DNA of 64,000 nt from Tenggerimyces flavus (GTDB lineage Bacteria; Actinomycetota; Actinomycetes; Propionibacteriales; Actinopolymorphaceae). Below are positions 34,921 to 43,931 of this stretch, piece by piece; the stretch's first letter is position 1, and each line of letters begins with the position of its first letter. The stretch is from assembly GCF_016907715.1 (NCBI RefSeq), contig NZ_JAFBCM010000001.1, positions 8,099,420 to 8,163,419 on the forward strand, written 5' to 3'. A program made the position numbers and the translations under genes. The notes under the pieces are model-generated. The model saw only the letters and a list, made by a program, of their open reading frames with translations. It had not been told where the DNA came from and did not search any database.

Positions 34921-35550
34921 ATGCGGATCCAGAAGTACACCCACGCATGCGTACGCCTAGAGAAGGGCGACCAGGCGCTGGTGATCGATCCGGGAACGTT
35001 CTCCGAGGCGGAGCCGCTCGACGGCGCGACGGCGGTGCTGATCACGCACGAGCACCCCGACCACCTCGACCCGGCGAAGCTGGAGAAGTACCCGGACCTG
35101 CCGATCTACACCAACGAGGCCGTCGCCGAGCAGCTGGCGGACTTCGGCACGGACCGACTGAACGTCGTCGCCGAGGGTTCGCGGTTCGAGATCGGCGCGT
35201 TCCAGATCTCCGTCCACGGCGCGCTGCACGAGGTGATCCACCCCGACCTGCCGTCGGTACCGAACGTCGGCTTCTTCGTCGACGACTCCTTCTTCCACCC
35301 CGGCGACGCGTTCACGGTGCCCGACCGCCCGGTGCGGACGCTGATGGTCCCGGTGAGCGCGCCGTGGCTCCGCGCCGCGGACTCGGTCGACTACATCCGT
35401 ACGGTCCGCCCGGAGCTCGCCCTCGCCGTCCACGACGGGCTCTACAACGACATCGGTCTGTCGATCGTCGACCGGCTGCTCGGGCAGATGGCCGAGCAGG
35501 CCGGCTCGGAGTACCGCCGGCTCGCGGTCGGCGCAGCGGTCGACGCGTGA
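34921..35550 (+). CDS. MBL-fold metallo-hydrolase
   Basis: A 209-residue metallo-beta-lactamase-fold hydrolase with the zinc motif H-E-H-P-D-H in VLITHEHPDHLDPAKL (about 40-54). Further ligands are in GALHEVIHPD and FFHPGDAF, and a terminal histidine in LALAVHDGLYNDIG. It resembles the small UPF0173/UlaG-like group, whose substrates include phosphodiesters and lactones; the one here is unknown. Its stop overlaps the GTG of the next gene (GTGA), so the two are coupled. Confidence 0.85.
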   Translation: MRIQKYTHACVRLEKGDQALVIDPGTFSEAEPLDGATAVLITHEHPDHLDPAKLEKYPDLPIYTNEAVAEQLADFGTDRLNVVAEGSRFEIGAFQISVHGALHEVIHPDLPSVPNVGFFVDDSFFHPGDAFTVPDRPVRTLMVPVSAPWLRAADSVDYIRTVRPELALAVHDGLYNDIGLSIVDRLLGQMAEQAGSEYRRLAVGAAVDA

Positions 35551-36566
35551 CCGAGTACGCGCTGCTGGTCCTCCCGGCCGCCAACCGGGTGTACGCCGAC
35601 GCGACACCAGCACTGACCCGCGCCGAGCTCGGCGCCGTTCTTGGCGACGCCGTCGGAGCGGCGGCCGAGACGACGTTCGGCGGCGTGTCGTACGTGACGT
35701 TCACCGCCGACCTCGCGCCCGACGCGATCGCGAAGCTGTCCAACCTTTCGTCGGTGTACGCACTCTTCGCCCGCGAGGGCGAGCTGCTGCGCCCGGTCGA
35801 GCTGACGCCGCTCGCGACGTACGACGACGACCTGATCACGATCCCGAAGTACGCGGGCAAGACCAACGAGCACTTCACCAAGCTGCTGCTGAACGTGACC
35901 GTCGCGGCCAGCGCGTTCGCCACCGCCGAGCGCAAGCTGCACGTCTTCGACCCGCTGTGCGGGCGCGGCACGACGCTGAACCAGGCCCTGATGTACGGCT
36001 GGGACGCGACCGGCATGGACGTCGACGGCAAGGACTTCGACGCGTACGCCGCGTTCCTCAAGACCTGGCTCCGGCGCAAGCGGCTCAAGCACCGCGCGGA
36101 CATCACCCCAGTGCGGCGCGAACGCAAGACGCTCGGCCGCCGGCTGGACGTGACCGTGTCGGCGACGCCCGAGCTGCACAAGGCGGGCGTCAGCCAGTCG
36201 TTGACGGTGGTGAACGCGGACACCCTGCTCGGCCGCGACGTGTTCCGCGCGTCGGCGTTCGACCTGATCGTGGCCGACGCCCCGTATGGAGTGCAGCACG
36301 GCAGCCGCGCGGCCGGCCAGTCGTCGCTGTCGCGGTCGCCGTTGGACCTGCTGCGCAAGGCCGTACCGATCTGGGTGGAACTGCTCCGGGCGGGCGGCGC
36401 GATCGGCCTGTCCTGGAACACGCACGTCGCGCCGCGCACCGACGTCGCCGAGCTGTTCGCCTCGTCCGGGTTGACCGTTCGCGACGAACCGCCGTACGAC
36501 GGCTTCCGGCACTGGGTGGATCAGTCGATCGACCGCGACATCGTGGTCGCCGTCAAGACCCGCTGA
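35547..36566 (+). CDS. SAM-dependent nucleic-acid methyltransferase (TRM11-like)
   Basis: The 339-residue protein has an N-terminal substrate-recognition part and a Rossmann methyltransferase domain. The AdoMet loop is FDPLCGRGTTLNQALMYGW (about 134-152), then DATGMDVDGKD and the catalytic DAPYGVQHGS (the DPPY-type motif, about 236-245). This pairing is typical of enzymes that methylate exocyclic amines in tRNA or DNA, TRM11-like tRNA guanine-N2 methyltransferases among them. It starts at a GTG overlapping the preceding stop. It overlaps the convergent hydrolase gene by 14 bases. Confidence 0.82.
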   Translation: MTEYALLVLPAANRVYADATPALTRAELGAVLGDAVGAAAETTFGGVSYVTFTADLAPDAIAKLSNLSSVYALFAREGELLRPVELTPLATYDDDLITIPKYAGKTNEHFTKLLLNVTVAASAFATAERKLHVFDPLCGRGTTLNQALMYGWDATGMDVDGKDFDAYAAFLKTWLRRKRLKHRADITPVRRERKTLGRRLDVTVSATPELHKAGVSQSLTVVNADTLLGRDVFRASAFDLIVADAPYGVQHGSRAAGQSSLSRSPLDLLRKAVPIWVELLRAGGAIGLSWNTHVAPRTDVAELFASSGLTVRDEPPYDGFRHWVDQSIDRDIVVAVKTR

Positions 36567-37458
36567 CACCGCGGCCGGCCAGGTGTCGGCCGAAGTGGTC
36601 GGCGAGCTCGCCGATCGCGCGACCGACGTACTCCTGCTGGTCGTACAGGTCGATGTGGTTGGTGGTGTCGAGCCAGACGATCCGCTTGGGCTCGTCCGCG
36701 GCTTCGTACGCTGCCTGCGCGCCCTCGGGGCTGCAGTAGTCGTCCTTGCGCCCGTGCACGATCAGCAGCGGCGTGGGCGAGACGAAGCTCGCGGCGCCGA
36801 GGGTGTTGAACGTCAGCAGCGTGTACGTGGAGAACGCGGTGACCTCGTTCCGCCAGAACGAACTGCGGCCGCGCTCGGTGCCGTAGTACGCGAACGGCTC
36901 GTCGCCCGGCATCGACGCGACGCCCTCGAGTGCGACGGCCGGGATGCGCTTGTCGGGTTCGTCGGCGTACTCGCGCATCAACTCGGCGAGTGTCGCCTGG
37001 TAGGCCCGGGTGCCCATCTGGTCGCGGAACCAGGCCGGGCTGTTGAACCCGCCCGCCACGCTCGCCACGGCGGCGATCCGGCGGTCGAACGCGGCCGCCC
37101 GGACGGCGTACCCGCCGCCGAGGCAGATGCCGACCGCCCCGATCTTGCTGGCCGCGACCTCGGGCCGTTTACTCAGGTACGTCACGGCCTCGCGGAGGTC
37201 GTGCACCTTGCCCTGCGCGTCCTCGTGCTGGCGGGGACTGCCGCCGCTCTCGCCGAAGTTGCGGTGGTCGAACGCGAGCGTCACGTACCCGGCCTCGGCG
37301 AGCTGGTCGGCGTAGACGCCGGCGACCTGGTCACGGACACCCGTGAACGGGCCGGTGAACACCAGCCCCGGCATCGGCCCGCTCGCATCGCCCGGGACCC
37401 GGAGGTCGCCGACAAGCTCGATGCCATCGCTGGCGAAGGTGACGCGTTCGGTCCGCAT
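36553..37458 (-). CDS. Alpha/beta hydrolase with Cys at the nucleophile position
   Basis: The 301-residue protein resembles the YcjY/dienelactone-hydrolase-related group: LVFTGPFTGVRDQVAG, LAFDHRNFGESGG, the elbow GAVGICLGGGYAVRAAA (about 108-124), VHGRKDDYCSP (acid) and TTNHIDLYDQ (histidine). The elbow carries Cys rather than Ser, as in true dienelactone hydrolases. The substrate is unknown. It is convergent with the methyltransferase gene and followed upstream by a small hypothetical gene on the same strand. Confidence 0.82.
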   Translation of the reverse strand: MRTERVTFASDGIELVGDLRVPGDASGPMPGLVFTGPFTGVRDQVAGVYADQLAEAGYVTLAFDHRNFGESGGSPRQHEDAQGKVHDLREAVTYLSKRPEVAASKIGAVGICLGGGYAVRAAAFDRRIAAVASVAGGFNSPAWFRDQMGTRAYQATLAELMREYADEPDKRIPAVALEGVASMPGDEPFAYYGTERGRSSFWRNEVTAFSTYTLLTFNTLGAASFVSPTPLLIVHGRKDDYCSPEGAQAAYEAADEPKRIVWLDTTNHIDLYDQQEYVGRAIGELADHFGRHLAGRGVSGS

Positions 37459-37478
37459 GCCGGCCTCCCGAGGGGGAG

Positions 37479-38045
37479 CTATTGCTCCGCGCTGTCCTCG
37501 AGATTGTCGGCCGATCCGGTGCCGCTGTCAGGACCCTTGGACCGAACTTCCTCGACATGCGCCATCGCCTGGCGCAGCTCGCCCAGCCAGGCCTCGGTGT
37601 TCCTGCCGACCAGCTTCACACACCACGCCAGCGCCTCGGACCGGGTCCGGGCCACGCCGGAGTCGACCAGGGTGTCCAGCACCTGGCGCTCGGCCTGCCG
37701 CAGCCGCGTCATCACCGGTACGGACAGCGTCGTGAACAGCTCCTGGGTGTCGCCGCACGTCGCGCCCCACGCGACCTTCCGGCCGGCGCCGTGCTCGAGC
37801 TCGCGTGCGATCCCGATCCGGTCATCGCGCGTACGCTCGCGGAACTCCTTGATCCGACCCGACTCCGCGGCCGCCTTCTCCGCCGCGGACGCCTCGTCCC
37901 CGACCGTCGGCGCCGCCAGCCGGCCGACCACGGTGATCTCCTCGCGGTCGATGGTGATCTCGATCGCCTCGGTGAACCACTCCCCCGGAAGCCGGCCCGC
38001 CAGCCAACCCCGGATGCGCTCCTCGCGCTCCTGCGTCGTCTTCAT
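37479..38045 (-). CDS. Hypothetical protein, partly ribbon-helix-helix-like
   Basis: A 188-residue hydrophilic protein. The N-terminal half has beta-strand-like EAIEITIDREEITVVGRL and an alanine/glutamate-rich helix. The C-terminal half (about 110-155) reads RLRQAERQVLDTLVDSGVAR followed by TRSEALAWCVKLV, a pattern like ribbon-helix-helix DNA-binding domains. The last 25 residues are acidic and disordered-looking. I do not know its function. It lies 20 bases upstream of the hydrolase gene in the same direction, so co-expression is likely. Confidence 0.6.
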   Translation of the reverse strand: MKTTQEREERIRGWLAGRLPGEWFTEAIEITIDREEITVVGRLAAPTVGDEASAAEKAAAESGRIKEFRERTRDDRIGIARELEHGAGRKVAWGATCGDTQELFTTLSVPVMTRLRQAERQVLDTLVDSGVARTRSEALAWCVKLVGRNTEAWLGELRQAMAHVEEVRSKGPDSGTGSADNLEDSAEQ

Positions 38046-38219
38046 GCTTGGATGATTACACGATTACATCGATACGGCAACGCGCGGCTCGTGCTCGCCG
38101 GGCGACGAGCGCCGGCCGCCCGAATCGGCCATGAGGATTCACCCATTCTCACGTTGCACGCGCGGTCTGGGTGGAATCGTGGCCTCTGCGACTGCACCAC
38201 ATGGGACTTGGGGGGTTCG

Positions 38220-38960
38220 ATGGTTCGCGAGCGGGCGAACGCGTTCGCGCACGCGCATCCGATCTGGTTCGGCGTCATCGCGACGCTGTTCTGGGTCGGC
38301 CTGATCCTGGCGGCGATCCAGCTGCCGCCGCATCCGCTCTACGGGCCGATGTACGTGAACGCGATCGGCTTCATCTTCGGGCTGCTCGTGGTCTGGCTGC
38401 TCGGCTGGCGACGCGCCGACGTCGGGCTCGGCCGGCAGCGGATCGACCGATCGCTGTGGACGATCGCGTCGTTGTTCGTGCTCACGCTGACGTTCGCGCT
38501 CCCGGGCATCCAGGGTGAGCCGTACATCGTCTTCTGCACGGCGGTCTGGTGCCTGCTCATCGGCCTGAACGAGGAGCTCTGGAGCCGCGGCATCATCCTG
38601 TACCCGCTCAGCCGGCTCGGCCCGTACGTCAGCTCGCTCATCGTCGCGCTGCTGTTCTCCAACCAGCATTGGCTGAACTTCGTCTTCTTCGGCGCATCCC
38701 TCGAGGACCAAATCGCGCAGCTGATCTCGACGTTCACGTTCGCCTTCGCCCTGACGGCACTGCGCTGGCGCGGGCTGACCATCTGGCCGCTCGCGATCCT
38801 GCACGGACTCGGCGACTTCCTCCAGCTGACGTCGCCAGGCGCCGCCCCATGGTGGTGGCAGCTCGCGATCGCGGTCTTCGAGCTCGCGTACGGCTGGTGG
38901 CTGCTCCGCACGGTGCGGCGCTCGCACACCACCGCACCCGAACCGAGGCATGCCGCCTGA
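38220..38960 (+). CDS. CPBP-family intramembrane metalloprotease-like protein
   Basis: A 246-residue membrane protein with about seven helices and the CPBP (type II CAAX-prenyl-endopeptidase-like) motifs. These are EExxxR in GLNEELWSRGIILYPL (about 115-130), FxxxH-like LLFSNQHWLNFVFF and LAILHGLGDFLQL. These residues form the predicted metal-dependent active site. Bacterial members act in bacteriocin immunity or membrane protein processing, but the substrate is not predictable. The ATG at 38220 follows a GGGGG-rich region. A YyaL-type gene starts 34 bases downstream. Confidence 0.82.
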   Translation: MVRERANAFAHAHPIWFGVIATLFWVGLILAAIQLPPHPLYGPMYVNAIGFIFGLLVVWLLGWRRADVGLGRQRIDRSLWTIASLFVLTLTFALPGIQGEPYIVFCTAVWCLLIGLNEELWSRGIILYPLSRLGPYVSSLIVALLFSNQHWLNFVFFGASLEDQIAQLISTFTFAFALTALRWRGLTIWPLAILHGLGDFLQLTSPGAAPWWWQLAIAVFELAYGWWLLRTVRRSHTTAPEPRHAA

Positions 38961-38994
38961 GAGCACGTCACCCCGCACGTGTGACGATGGGCGG

Positions 38995-40980
38995 ATGAAC
39001 CGGCTCGGCGAAGCGACCAGTCCGTACCTGCTCCAGCACAAGGACAACCCCGTCGACTGGTGGCAGTGGGGACCGGACGCGTTCACGGAGGCTCGCGAAC
39101 GCGACGTGCCGATCCTGCTGAGCGTCGGCTACTCGGCCTGTCACTGGTGCCACGTGATGGCGCACGAGTCGTTCGAGGACGAGCAGACGGCCGCGTACAT
39201 GAACGCGCACTTCGTCAACATCAAGGTCGACCGCGAGGAGCGGCCGGACGTCGACGCGGTCTACATGGAAGCCACGCAGGCGATGACCGGCAGCGGCGGT
39301 TGGCCGATGACCTGTTTCCTCACTCCCAAAGGCGATCCCTTCTACTGCGGCACGTACTTTCCTCCGAGCCCGCGGCACGGGCTCCCTTCGTTCGGCCAGC
39401 TCCTCGAGGCGATTGCCGAAGCCTGGAAGGAGAGGCGTGACGAAATCGTACGTGCCGGCGCCGACATCGTGGAGCGACTGTCCACAGGGGTGGTGAAAGG
39501 TGACGGCCCACCCGACGAGGCAGCCCTCGACGGCGCGGTCGCCTCGATCGGCGAGAACTTCGACGACGTTCACGGCGGCTTCGGCGGCGCACCGAAGTTC
39601 CCGCCGTCGATGCTGCTCGAGTTCCTGCTGAGGCACGCGGCCCGCACCGAGGACGAGGGCACGCTCGCCATGGTCGCGCTCACCTGCGAACGCATGGCCC
39701 GCGGCGGCCTTTACGACCAGCTCGGCGGCGGCTTCGCCCGCTACAGCGTCGACAACCGCTGGATCGTGCCGCACTTCGAGAAGATGCTGTACGACAACGC
39801 GCTCCTGCTCCGCGTCTATCTGCACTGGTGGCGCCTCACCAAGACCGCTCTCGCCGAACGCATCGTGCGCGAGACCGCCGACTTCCTGCTGCGCGATCTG
39901 CGAACCCCACAAGGCGGTTCCGCCTCCGCGCTCGACGCCGACAGCGAGGGCGTCGAGGGCAAGTTCTACGTCTGGACACCCGACCAGCTCCGCGATGCCC
40001 TCGGCGACGACGACGCCGAGGTCGCGATGGAGCTCTTCCTCGTCACCGAGGAAGGCACGTTCGAGCACGGCAGCTCGACCCTGCAGCTGCCCGCCGACTC
40101 CGACCGGTTCGAGGAGTTTCGCGCACGCCTGTTCGAGATTCGCGCACAACGCATCGCGCCCGGCCGCGACGACAAGGTGGTCGCGGCGTGGAACGGGCTC
40201 GCGATCGCCGCACTCGCCGAGGCCGGCGCCCTGCTCGACGAGCCGACGTACGTCGACGCCGCCATCGAGGCCGCGCAGCTCCTCCGCGACCTGCACACGG
40301 TCGACGGCCGGCTTGTCCGCACCTCCCGCGACGGCAAGCCCGGCACCAGCCAGGGCGTGCTCGAGGACTACGCGAACGTCGCCGAAGGCAGCCTCGCCCT
40401 GCTCGCGGTGACCGGCGACGCGCGCTGGCTGGAGTGGGCGGGCGAGTTGCTCGACCTCGTACTCGACCGGTTCGACGACGCCGAGCACGGCCTGTACGAC
40501 ACCGCCGACGACGCCGAGCAGCTCGTACGACGGCCGCAGGACCCGACCGACAACGCCACGCCGTCCGGTCGTTCCGCCGCGGCCGGCGCGCTCCTGTCGT
40601 ACGCCGCCTACACCGGCTCGGCCAGGCACCGCGAGGCGGCCGAACGCGCGCTCGGCGTCACCGGCCTGCTCGCCGATCGAGCACCGCGAGCCGCCGGCTG
40701 GGGCCTCGCCGTCGCCGAGGCGGTGCTCGCCGGCCCGCTCGAGATCGCGATCGTCGGCGACCCGAACGACCCACTGCGCAAGGAACTTCTCGACGCGGCG
40801 CTGAACGGCACCAGCCCCGGCGCGGTGGTCGTCGCCGGCGAGCCGACCGAGGGCGAGGCAGCCATCCCCCTGCTTGCCCACCGCGGCCTCCTCGACGGCA
40901 AGGCCGCGGCGTACGTCTGCCGAGGCTTCGTCTGCGACCGCCCCGTCAGCACGGTGGCAGACCTACAGGCCCTGCTCTAG
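38995..40980 (+). CDS. YyaL/DUF255 thioredoxin-domain protein
   Basis: The 661-residue protein begins NRLGEATSPYLLQHKDNPVDWWQWG, the DUF255 signature. A thioredoxin-like domain with ACHWCHVMAHESF (about 48-60) contains the C-H-W-C pair, followed by INIKVDREERPDVDAVYM-like sequence (IKVDREERPDVDAVYME here). The remaining 450 residues form an alpha/alpha-barrel similar to N-acylglucosamine epimerases and cellulases, with NRWIVPHFEKMLYDNALL. This architecture is highly conserved (YyaL, SPATA20), yet the reaction is unknown. Length and motifs are intact. Confidence 0.93.
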   Translation: MNRLGEATSPYLLQHKDNPVDWWQWGPDAFTEARERDVPILLSVGYSACHWCHVMAHESFEDEQTAAYMNAHFVNIKVDREERPDVDAVYMEATQAMTGSGGWPMTCFLTPKGDPFYCGTYFPPSPRHGLPSFGQLLEAIAEAWKERRDEIVRAGADIVERLSTGVVKGDGPPDEAALDGAVASIGENFDDVHGGFGGAPKFPPSMLLEFLLRHAARTEDEGTLAMVALTCERMARGGLYDQLGGGFARYSVDNRWIVPHFEKMLYDNALLLRVYLHWWRLTKTALAERIVRETADFLLRDLRTPQGGSASALDADSEGVEGKFYVWTPDQLRDALGDDDAEVAMELFLVTEEGTFEHGSSTLQLPADSDRFEEFRARLFEIRAQRIAPGRDDKVVAAWNGLAIAALAEAGALLDEPTYVDAAIEAAQLLRDLHTVDGRLVRTSRDGKPGTSQGVLEDYANVAEGSLALLAVTGDARWLEWAGELLDLVLDRFDDAEHGLYDTADDAEQLVRRPQDPTDNATPSGRSAAAGALLSYAAYTGSARHREAAERALGVTGLLADRAPRAAGWGLAVAEAVLAGPLEIAIVGDPNDPLRKELLDAALNGTSPGAVVVAGEPTEGEAAIPLLAHRGLLDGKAAAYVCRGFVCDRPVSTVADLQALL

Positions 40981-41179
40981 CTTCGGAATTTCGTGTGTTG
41001 GTGGGTGGAGCGTGTCTTGGTCGCCTTACCCGGCCAGTGGCCGCTCTACCTGGCGTCCACCCCACGTAAAGGGGCCAATGATCATGTAAACATGATCATT
41101 GGCCCCAGGGCGGGCCGGGTCGAACCACCGCCGGACGAAAGATCGAGGCTACTGGCCCAAGACTCGAGGGAGAACCGGT
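40981..41179. other. Intergenic gap with palindrome C2
   Basis: The 199-base gap holds palindrome C2 (41071-41106) and, near the end, the strong GAGGGAGAA ribosome-binding site of the Nudix gene. No gene is supported. Confidence 0.6.
41071..41106. repeat. Palindrome C2 (TGATCATG type)
   Basis: The arms GGGGCCAATGATCATGT and ACATGATCATTGGCCCC are exact 17-base reverse complements around AA. It shares TGATCATG with C1 in repeat island 1. It lies about 90 bases after the YyaL-type gene and could terminate it. Confidence 0.88.
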
Positions 41180-41722
41180 GTGACTCCGCAAGAGTGGAGC
41201 GTCCTCGCTTCCGAGGTCGTCTACGACACCTGGATCACCGTCGTCCGGGACCGCCTCCGCAAGCCGGATGGTGGCGAGCTGGACTACCACTACCTCGCCT
41301 CAGCGGGCTCGTCGTCGGTCCTGGCCTTCACCGAGGACGAGCAGGTGGTGTTGACGCGGCAGTATCGGCATCCGCTTCGGCAGACCATCTTCGACCTGCC
41401 CGCCGGCGGGCTTCGCGCAGGTGAGGAACCGCAAGCCGCGGCGCTCCGCGAGCTCGCCGAAGAGACGGGTTACGTCGCCGGCGAGATCGAATCGCTGGGG
41501 CGATTCAACCCGATGCCCGGCACGATGTCGCACACGTGCCACGTCTTCGTGGCTCGCGACCTGCGGCTCGGCTCGAAGAACCTCGATGAGCACGAGGTCA
41601 TCGACGTGGTTCTCATGCCGTGGCCAGACGTCGTGACCCTGGTGCTGAACGGCGACGCGGTGGACGGATCGCTGGTCTACGCAGTGCTCCGCTACCTGGC
41701 ACGGACGACGAGCGGACGCTAG
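41180..41722 (+). CDS. Nudix hydrolase (ADP-ribose-pyrophosphatase type)
   Basis: The 180-residue enzyme has a complete Nudix box, GGLRAGEEPQAAALRELAEETGYV (quoted in parts: GGLRAGEE and RELAEETGYV, about 77-99). LTRQYRHPLRQTIFDLPAGG before it is typical of ADP-ribose/sugar-nucleotide pyrophosphatases. A distal MPGTMSHTCHVFVA loop matches that group. The GTG at 41180 has a strong GAGGGAGAA ribosome-binding site. Its stop overlaps the stop of the convergent beta-helix gene by four bases. Confidence 0.88.
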   Translation: MTPQEWSVLASEVVYDTWITVVRDRLRKPDGGELDYHYLASAGSSSVLAFTEDEQVVLTRQYRHPLRQTIFDLPAGGLRAGEEPQAAALRELAEETGYVAGEIESLGRFNPMPGTMSHTCHVFVARDLRLGSKNLDEHEVIDVVLMPWPDVVTLVLNGDAVDGSLVYAVLRYLARTTSGR

Positions 41723-42795
41723 AAGTACGACGGCCCGCTGTTCGGCGATCCCGAGCAGTTGTTGCCGGTCCACGTGTTCTGGTCGCTGAACCACTGACCC
41801 GGCCGGAAGTCGTCCGCGCACCCGTGCACGCTGCCCGTGACGTCGTTGTTCTCGACCGTGTTGGTGCGCGGCGCCCAGTACGGGCGGGTCTCGTCGTTGC
41901 CGACCAGCAGGATGCCGTACCAGCTCGACACCGCGTTGCCGCGCACGACGTTGTCGGTCGTCACGTCGTTGTCGGTGTCGTGCAGCTGGCAGAGCATGAT
42001 CGCCGCCGAGCGCTCACCGGATGGCCCGGAAGCGCACGGTCGCTGGTAGGGCTGGCCCTGGTTGGTCGCCGGATGGCGAACGGTGTTGCCCTCGATCAGC
42101 CAGTGCGAACCGAACAGCGAGATGCCCGCCCAGTTGGTGTTGGCGACGATCGTGTTGCCGATCAGCTGCCCTCCCCAGACGCTCGCGATGTCGAGGCCGG
42201 GACCGGTGTTGTCGCGGATCGTCGTGTTCGCGATCCGCGGCGCCCAGTTCGACGGCCCCGCCACGGTCGACACCACGTACACGCCCGCGCCGGGTGGGCT
42301 CGGGCAGCCGGACCACGCGCCGTTGTGGCGGATCAGGCTGTCGGTGACGTCGACGCGCACACCGGCGATGCCGAGCCCGTAGCACCGAGCTCCTTGCAGG
42401 ACGACGTTCCGGGCCGTGAAGCCGCGGCAACACAGCGCCGACGTGGCCAGACCGCCGCTCTCGAGCGTGAGGTCGGCGACGACGAACGGTGCACCGTTCG
42501 ACCCGTCGTCGTTGAGGATTCCCTCCGCGACTGTGTTCTCCCACGGCTGCACGGCACGCAGCACCGTGGCCGAACGGTCGCCGCCCGGCGTCCCCCGCAC
42601 GGTGTGGCCAGCAGGCACGACGACGAAGTCGTCCACGTCCCAAACGCCCGGCGCGACCTGCACGCACGCGTTCGCGCTCACCGCGTCGCGCAGCGGCAGC
42701 TGGCCAGACCAGCCGAAGCAGTCCGCCGCCGCGGACGGCAACGGGACGACGAGAAGGGACGCCAACGCGGCCAGCACCACCAACATGCGTCTCAT
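41719..42795 (-). CDS. Secreted right-handed beta-helix protein
   Basis: A 358-residue exported protein with an N-terminal signal (MLVVLAALASLLVVP, cleavage near SAAA-D). The rest consists of short repeats such as NTTIRDNTGPGLDIAS, NTIVANTNWAGISLFG, NTVRHPATNQG and NTVENNDVTGS, diagnostic of a parallel beta-helix (pectate-lyase/NosD-like). Several cysteine pairs suggest extracellular stability. It could be a polysaccharide lyase, hydrolase or epimerase; no catalytic triad can be assigned. It is the last gene of a four-gene coupled operon (ATGA overlap with the GH105 gene). Confidence 0.8.
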   Translation of the reverse strand: MRRMLVVLAALASLLVVPLPSAAADCFGWSGQLPLRDAVSANACVQVAPGVWDVDDFVVVPAGHTVRGTPGGDRSATVLRAVQPWENTVAEGILNDDGSNGAPFVVADLTLESGGLATSALCCRGFTARNVVLQGARCYGLGIAGVRVDVTDSLIRHNGAWSGCPSPPGAGVYVVSTVAGPSNWAPRIANTTIRDNTGPGLDIASVWGGQLIGNTIVANTNWAGISLFGSHWLIEGNTVRHPATNQGQPYQRPCASGPSGERSAAIMLCQLHDTDNDVTTDNVVRGNAVSSWYGILLVGNDETRPYWAPRTNTVENNDVTGSVHGCADDFRPGQWFSDQNTWTGNNCSGSPNSGPSYF

Positions 42796-43931
42796 GAGGT
42801 CAGCCCCGCGATCTCCGAACCGGCCATGAGGAAAGCGCCGACGCCGAAGTCCTCGGTCCGCGTCGCGGGCGCCGCCGCCGGCCGGTCACCGCCGGGCTGG
42901 CAGTACCCGAGGAAGCCGTCGGAACGTACGGCCGTCGCTACCATCCCGTTCCACGCACGCGCGACCACCGGCAGGTACGTCGCCCGGTCGAGCAGCCCCG
43001 CGCGGATCCCGTACGCGATCCCGAACGCGAAGAACGCCGTGCCGCTCGTCTCCGGAGCGCCGAAGTGCTGCGGGTCGGACAGGTTCGGGTACCAGAATCC
43101 GTCGGCCTGCTGGACGGTTCGCAGCTCGGACGCAAGGTCCCGCAGCCCGCGCACGTACTCCGGCCCGCGCTTGTCAGTAGACGGGATCACCTTCAGCGTC
43201 TTGGCGTACGCCGCCATCACCCAGCCGTTGCCGCGCGACCAGTGCACCGGTTTGCCGTTCGGCGACGCTGCCGCCTCGCCGTCGACCTGGAACCGGTGGT
43301 CGCGATACCAGAACGCCGACGACTCGCTCCGGTTGCCCGGCTTGACGTAGACCGCGGCGTTGCCATGCTGGCGTTTGGAGTAGTGGTAGAGCCGGTAGAG
43401 CTTCACCCAGTACAGGTTGTTCCCACGCAGCTTGCCGAAACGGGCGAAGACCGGCATCGCCATGTGCAGCGTGTCGCACCACCACCAGTCGTCGTTCTTG
43501 TCCGGCTGGTCGGTGAGCATGCGCGAGACCGACGACTCGATCATCGCGATCTTGTTGGCGCCGCCGACCTCCTCGAACAGGTCCAGGTACGCCTGCCCTG
43601 CGCAGTGGTTGTCGGCGTTCCGCGTGGTCACGCCGCCGGTGAGGCCCCACGCGTTCTGGTTGCCCCACGCGAGGCCGTAGTCCAGCAGGCGTTGCTCGCG
43701 GGTGAGCCAGTAGTGGTGCATGAGCCCGCTGAAGTACGTGGCGCGCGCCCAGTCGGTCCCGCCCGGGTTCGCGTGCGTGCCGATCCAGTAGTTGTCGACC
43801 CGGTTCAGCACCTCGACGACCTCGGCCCGGGTCGGCAACGTGTCGGGCGGTGCCGCCTCGGCTGCCGGACCGGCGAGCGTCGCCGCGGCTCCGAGCGCCG
43901 CCGTACCGGTGAGAAACTGTCTGCGCCTCAT
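42792..43931 (-). CDS. Secreted GH105 unsaturated glucuronyl/rhamnogalacturonyl hydrolase
   Basis: The 379-residue protein begins MRRRQFLTGTAALGAAATL, a Tat signal. The alpha6/alpha6-barrel shows the GH88/GH105 hallmarks: DDWWWCDTLHMAMPVFARFG with the catalytic Asp pair region (about 145-165), HWSRGNGWVMAAYAKTL (about 230-246), a GFWYPNLSDPQ block and TSGTAFFAFGIAYGI. Enzymes of this family remove the unsaturated uronic acid left by polysaccharide lyases, for example from rhamnogalacturonan fragments. Secretion is less usual, since many GH105 enzymes are cytoplasmic. Its start overlaps the preceding gene (ATGA). Confidence 0.88.
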   Translation of the reverse strand: MRRRQFLTGTAALGAAATLAGPAAEAAPPDTLPTRAEVVEVLNRVDNYWIGTHANPGGTDWARATYFSGLMHHYWLTREQRLLDYGLAWGNQNAWGLTGGVTTRNADNHCAGQAYLDLFEEVGGANKIAMIESSVSRMLTDQPDKNDDWWWCDTLHMAMPVFARFGKLRGNNLYWVKLYRLYHYSKRQHGNAAVYVKPGNRSESSAFWYRDHRFQVDGEAAASPNGKPVHWSRGNGWVMAAYAKTLKVIPSTDKRGPEYVRGLRDLASELRTVQQADGFWYPNLSDPQHFGAPETSGTAFFAFGIAYGIRAGLLDRATYLPVVARAWNGMVATAVRSDGFLGYCQPGGDRPAAAPATRTEDFGVGAFLMAGSEIAGLTS

